13,730 nt of DNA from an uncultured Oscillospiraceae bacterium (GTDB lineage: Bacteria > Bacillota > Clostridia > Oscillospirales > Oscillospiraceae). A program made the position numbers and the translations under genes. Numbering within the stretch: position 1 is the stretch's first letter; every line of letters begins with the position of its first letter. This document shows, one piece after another, positions 12,948 to 13,730 of the stretch. The notes under the pieces are model-generated. The model saw nothing but the letters and a program-made list of their open reading frames with translations. It searched no databases and was not told the DNA's origin. Location: positions 1 to 13,730 of the forward strand of contig CAJTOE010000055.1 in assembly GCA_910577805.1 (NCBI GenBank), read 5' to 3'.

Positions 12948-13730
12948 TTACAGTTTCCCCTGCTCCCGCAGCGCCTGGACGGTATCCGGCAGGCCCCAGA
13001 GGTTGATGAAGCCCGTGGCGTCGTTCTGGTTGTAGTCGCTCTCCTCAAAGGTCACCAGATTTTCGGAGTACAGGGTCTCCGGGGAGGTGACGGAGGCGGT
13101 AATGATATTGCCCTTGTAGAGCTTCAGCTTCACGGTGCCGGTGACATGCTTCTGGGTATCCAGCGCGAAAGCCTGAAGCGCCTCCCGCAGGGGGGTAAAC
13201 CACTTGCCGTTGTAGACCAGGTCGGCGAAATCCACCGCCAGCTTGCTCTTCATGTGCTTGGTGTCCTTGTCCAGGGTAATCATTTCCAGGACCTCGTGGG
13301 CACGGTAAAGAATCGTTCCGCCGGGGGTCTCGTACACACCCCGGTCCTTCATGCCGACCAGCCGGTTTTCTACGATATCCAAAAGGCCGATGCCGTTGTC
13401 GCCGCCCAGCTTATTGAGCTTGCGGATGATATCAGAGGCCTTCATCTTTTCGCCGTCGATCGCCACGGGCCAGCCCTTCTCAAAATCCAGGGTCACATAG
13501 GTGGGCGCGTCGGGGGCCATCGCGGGGGAGACGCTCATTTCCAGGAAGCCGGGCTTATCGTACATAGGCTCATTGGCCGGGTCCTCCAGGTCCAGGCCCT
13601 CGTGGCTCAGGTGCCAGAGATTCTTGTCCTTGGAGTAGTTGGTCTCCCGCGAGATTTTCAGGGGGACATTGTGGGCCTCGGCGTAGTCGATCTCCTCGTC
13701 CCGGCCCTTGATGTCCCACTCCCGCCAGGG
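12948..13730 (-). CDS. argG: Argininosuccinate synthase (partial, C-terminal 260 residues)
   Basis: ATP-dependent enzyme joining citrulline and aspartate, the step before ArgH. The window begins mid-protein at PWREWDIKGRDEEIDYAEAH and continues through SRETNYSKDKNLWHLSHEG, the usual ArgG central motif. VTLDFEKGWPVAIDG, GIGLLDIVENRLVGMKDRG and YETPGGTILYRAHE follow, and the protein ends LPDTVQALREQGKL. The N-terminal ATP pyrophosphatase part lies beyond the right edge. It is the first visible gene of the arginine operon, so its promoter and any ArgR operator are outside the window. The stop at 12948 is 34 nt from the repeat element. No disruption was seen in the visible part. Confidence 0.97.
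   Translation of the reverse strand, partial: PWREWDIKGRDEEIDYAEAHNVPLKISRETNYSKDKNLWHLSHEGLDLEDPANEPMYDKPGFLEMSVSPAMAPDAPTYVTLDFEKGWPVAIDGEKMKASDIIRKLNKLGGDNGIGLLDIVENRLVGMKDRGVYETPGGTILYRAHEVLEMITLDKDTKHMKSKLAVDFADLVYNGKWFTPLREALQAFALDTQKHVTGTVKLKLYKGNIITASVTSPETLYSENLVTFEESDYNQNDATGFINLWGLPDTVQALREQGKL

Overview
The window is about 60% G+C (lower in one gene) and has strong AGGAGG-type ribosome binding sites, a T-box leader, sigma-A-like promoters, lipobox lipoproteins and Firmicutes-type gene content. This points to a high-GC Clostridia member, probably gut-associated Oscillospirales/Oscillospiraceae (the Flavonifractor/Oscillibacter neighbourhood). That placement is an inference from style and content; no marker gene is present.

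Left part (1-3391, minus strand): a branched-chain amino acid operon. A TTGACA-N17-TAAGAT promoter lies over the 3' end of the preceding HAD gene. It starts a T-box leader with a probable leucine CUC specifier and a clear terminator/antiterminator switch. Then come ilvB (acetolactate synthase large subunit, divergent type), ilvN (regulatory subunit), a small DUF4177-like protein, and the start of a second, more canonical acetolactate synthase large subunit that runs off the left edge.

Middle part (3366-7864): a Cof-type HAD phosphatase (minus) diverges from a plus-strand pair, a small alpha/beta hydrolase and a lipoprotein serpin with an inhibitory-type hinge. Converging on the serpin, with only 10 bp between stop codons, is a minus-strand operon with its own TTGACC-N17-TATAAT promoter: cutC, a lipoprotein barnase-type ribonuclease, and a barstar-type inhibitor that overlaps the ribonuclease gene by 4 bp. 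The barnase/barstar pair keeps essentially all catalytic and interface residues. Placing a tethered RNase and a tethered protease inhibitor side by side is the most unusual feature of the window.

Right part (7872-13730, minus strand): an arginine biosynthesis operon in transcription order argG (partial, runs off the right edge), an AT-rich orphan gene beside a palindromic repeat element, argH, argJ, argB, argF, closed by a strong hairpin terminator. argC and argD are not in view. ArgB, and to a lesser degree ArgJ, differ from the usual family consensus at glycine-loop and catalytic positions. A second, shortened and inverted copy of the palindromic element lies between ilvN and the DUF4177 gene. 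No rRNA, tRNA, CRISPR array or transposase gene was found.
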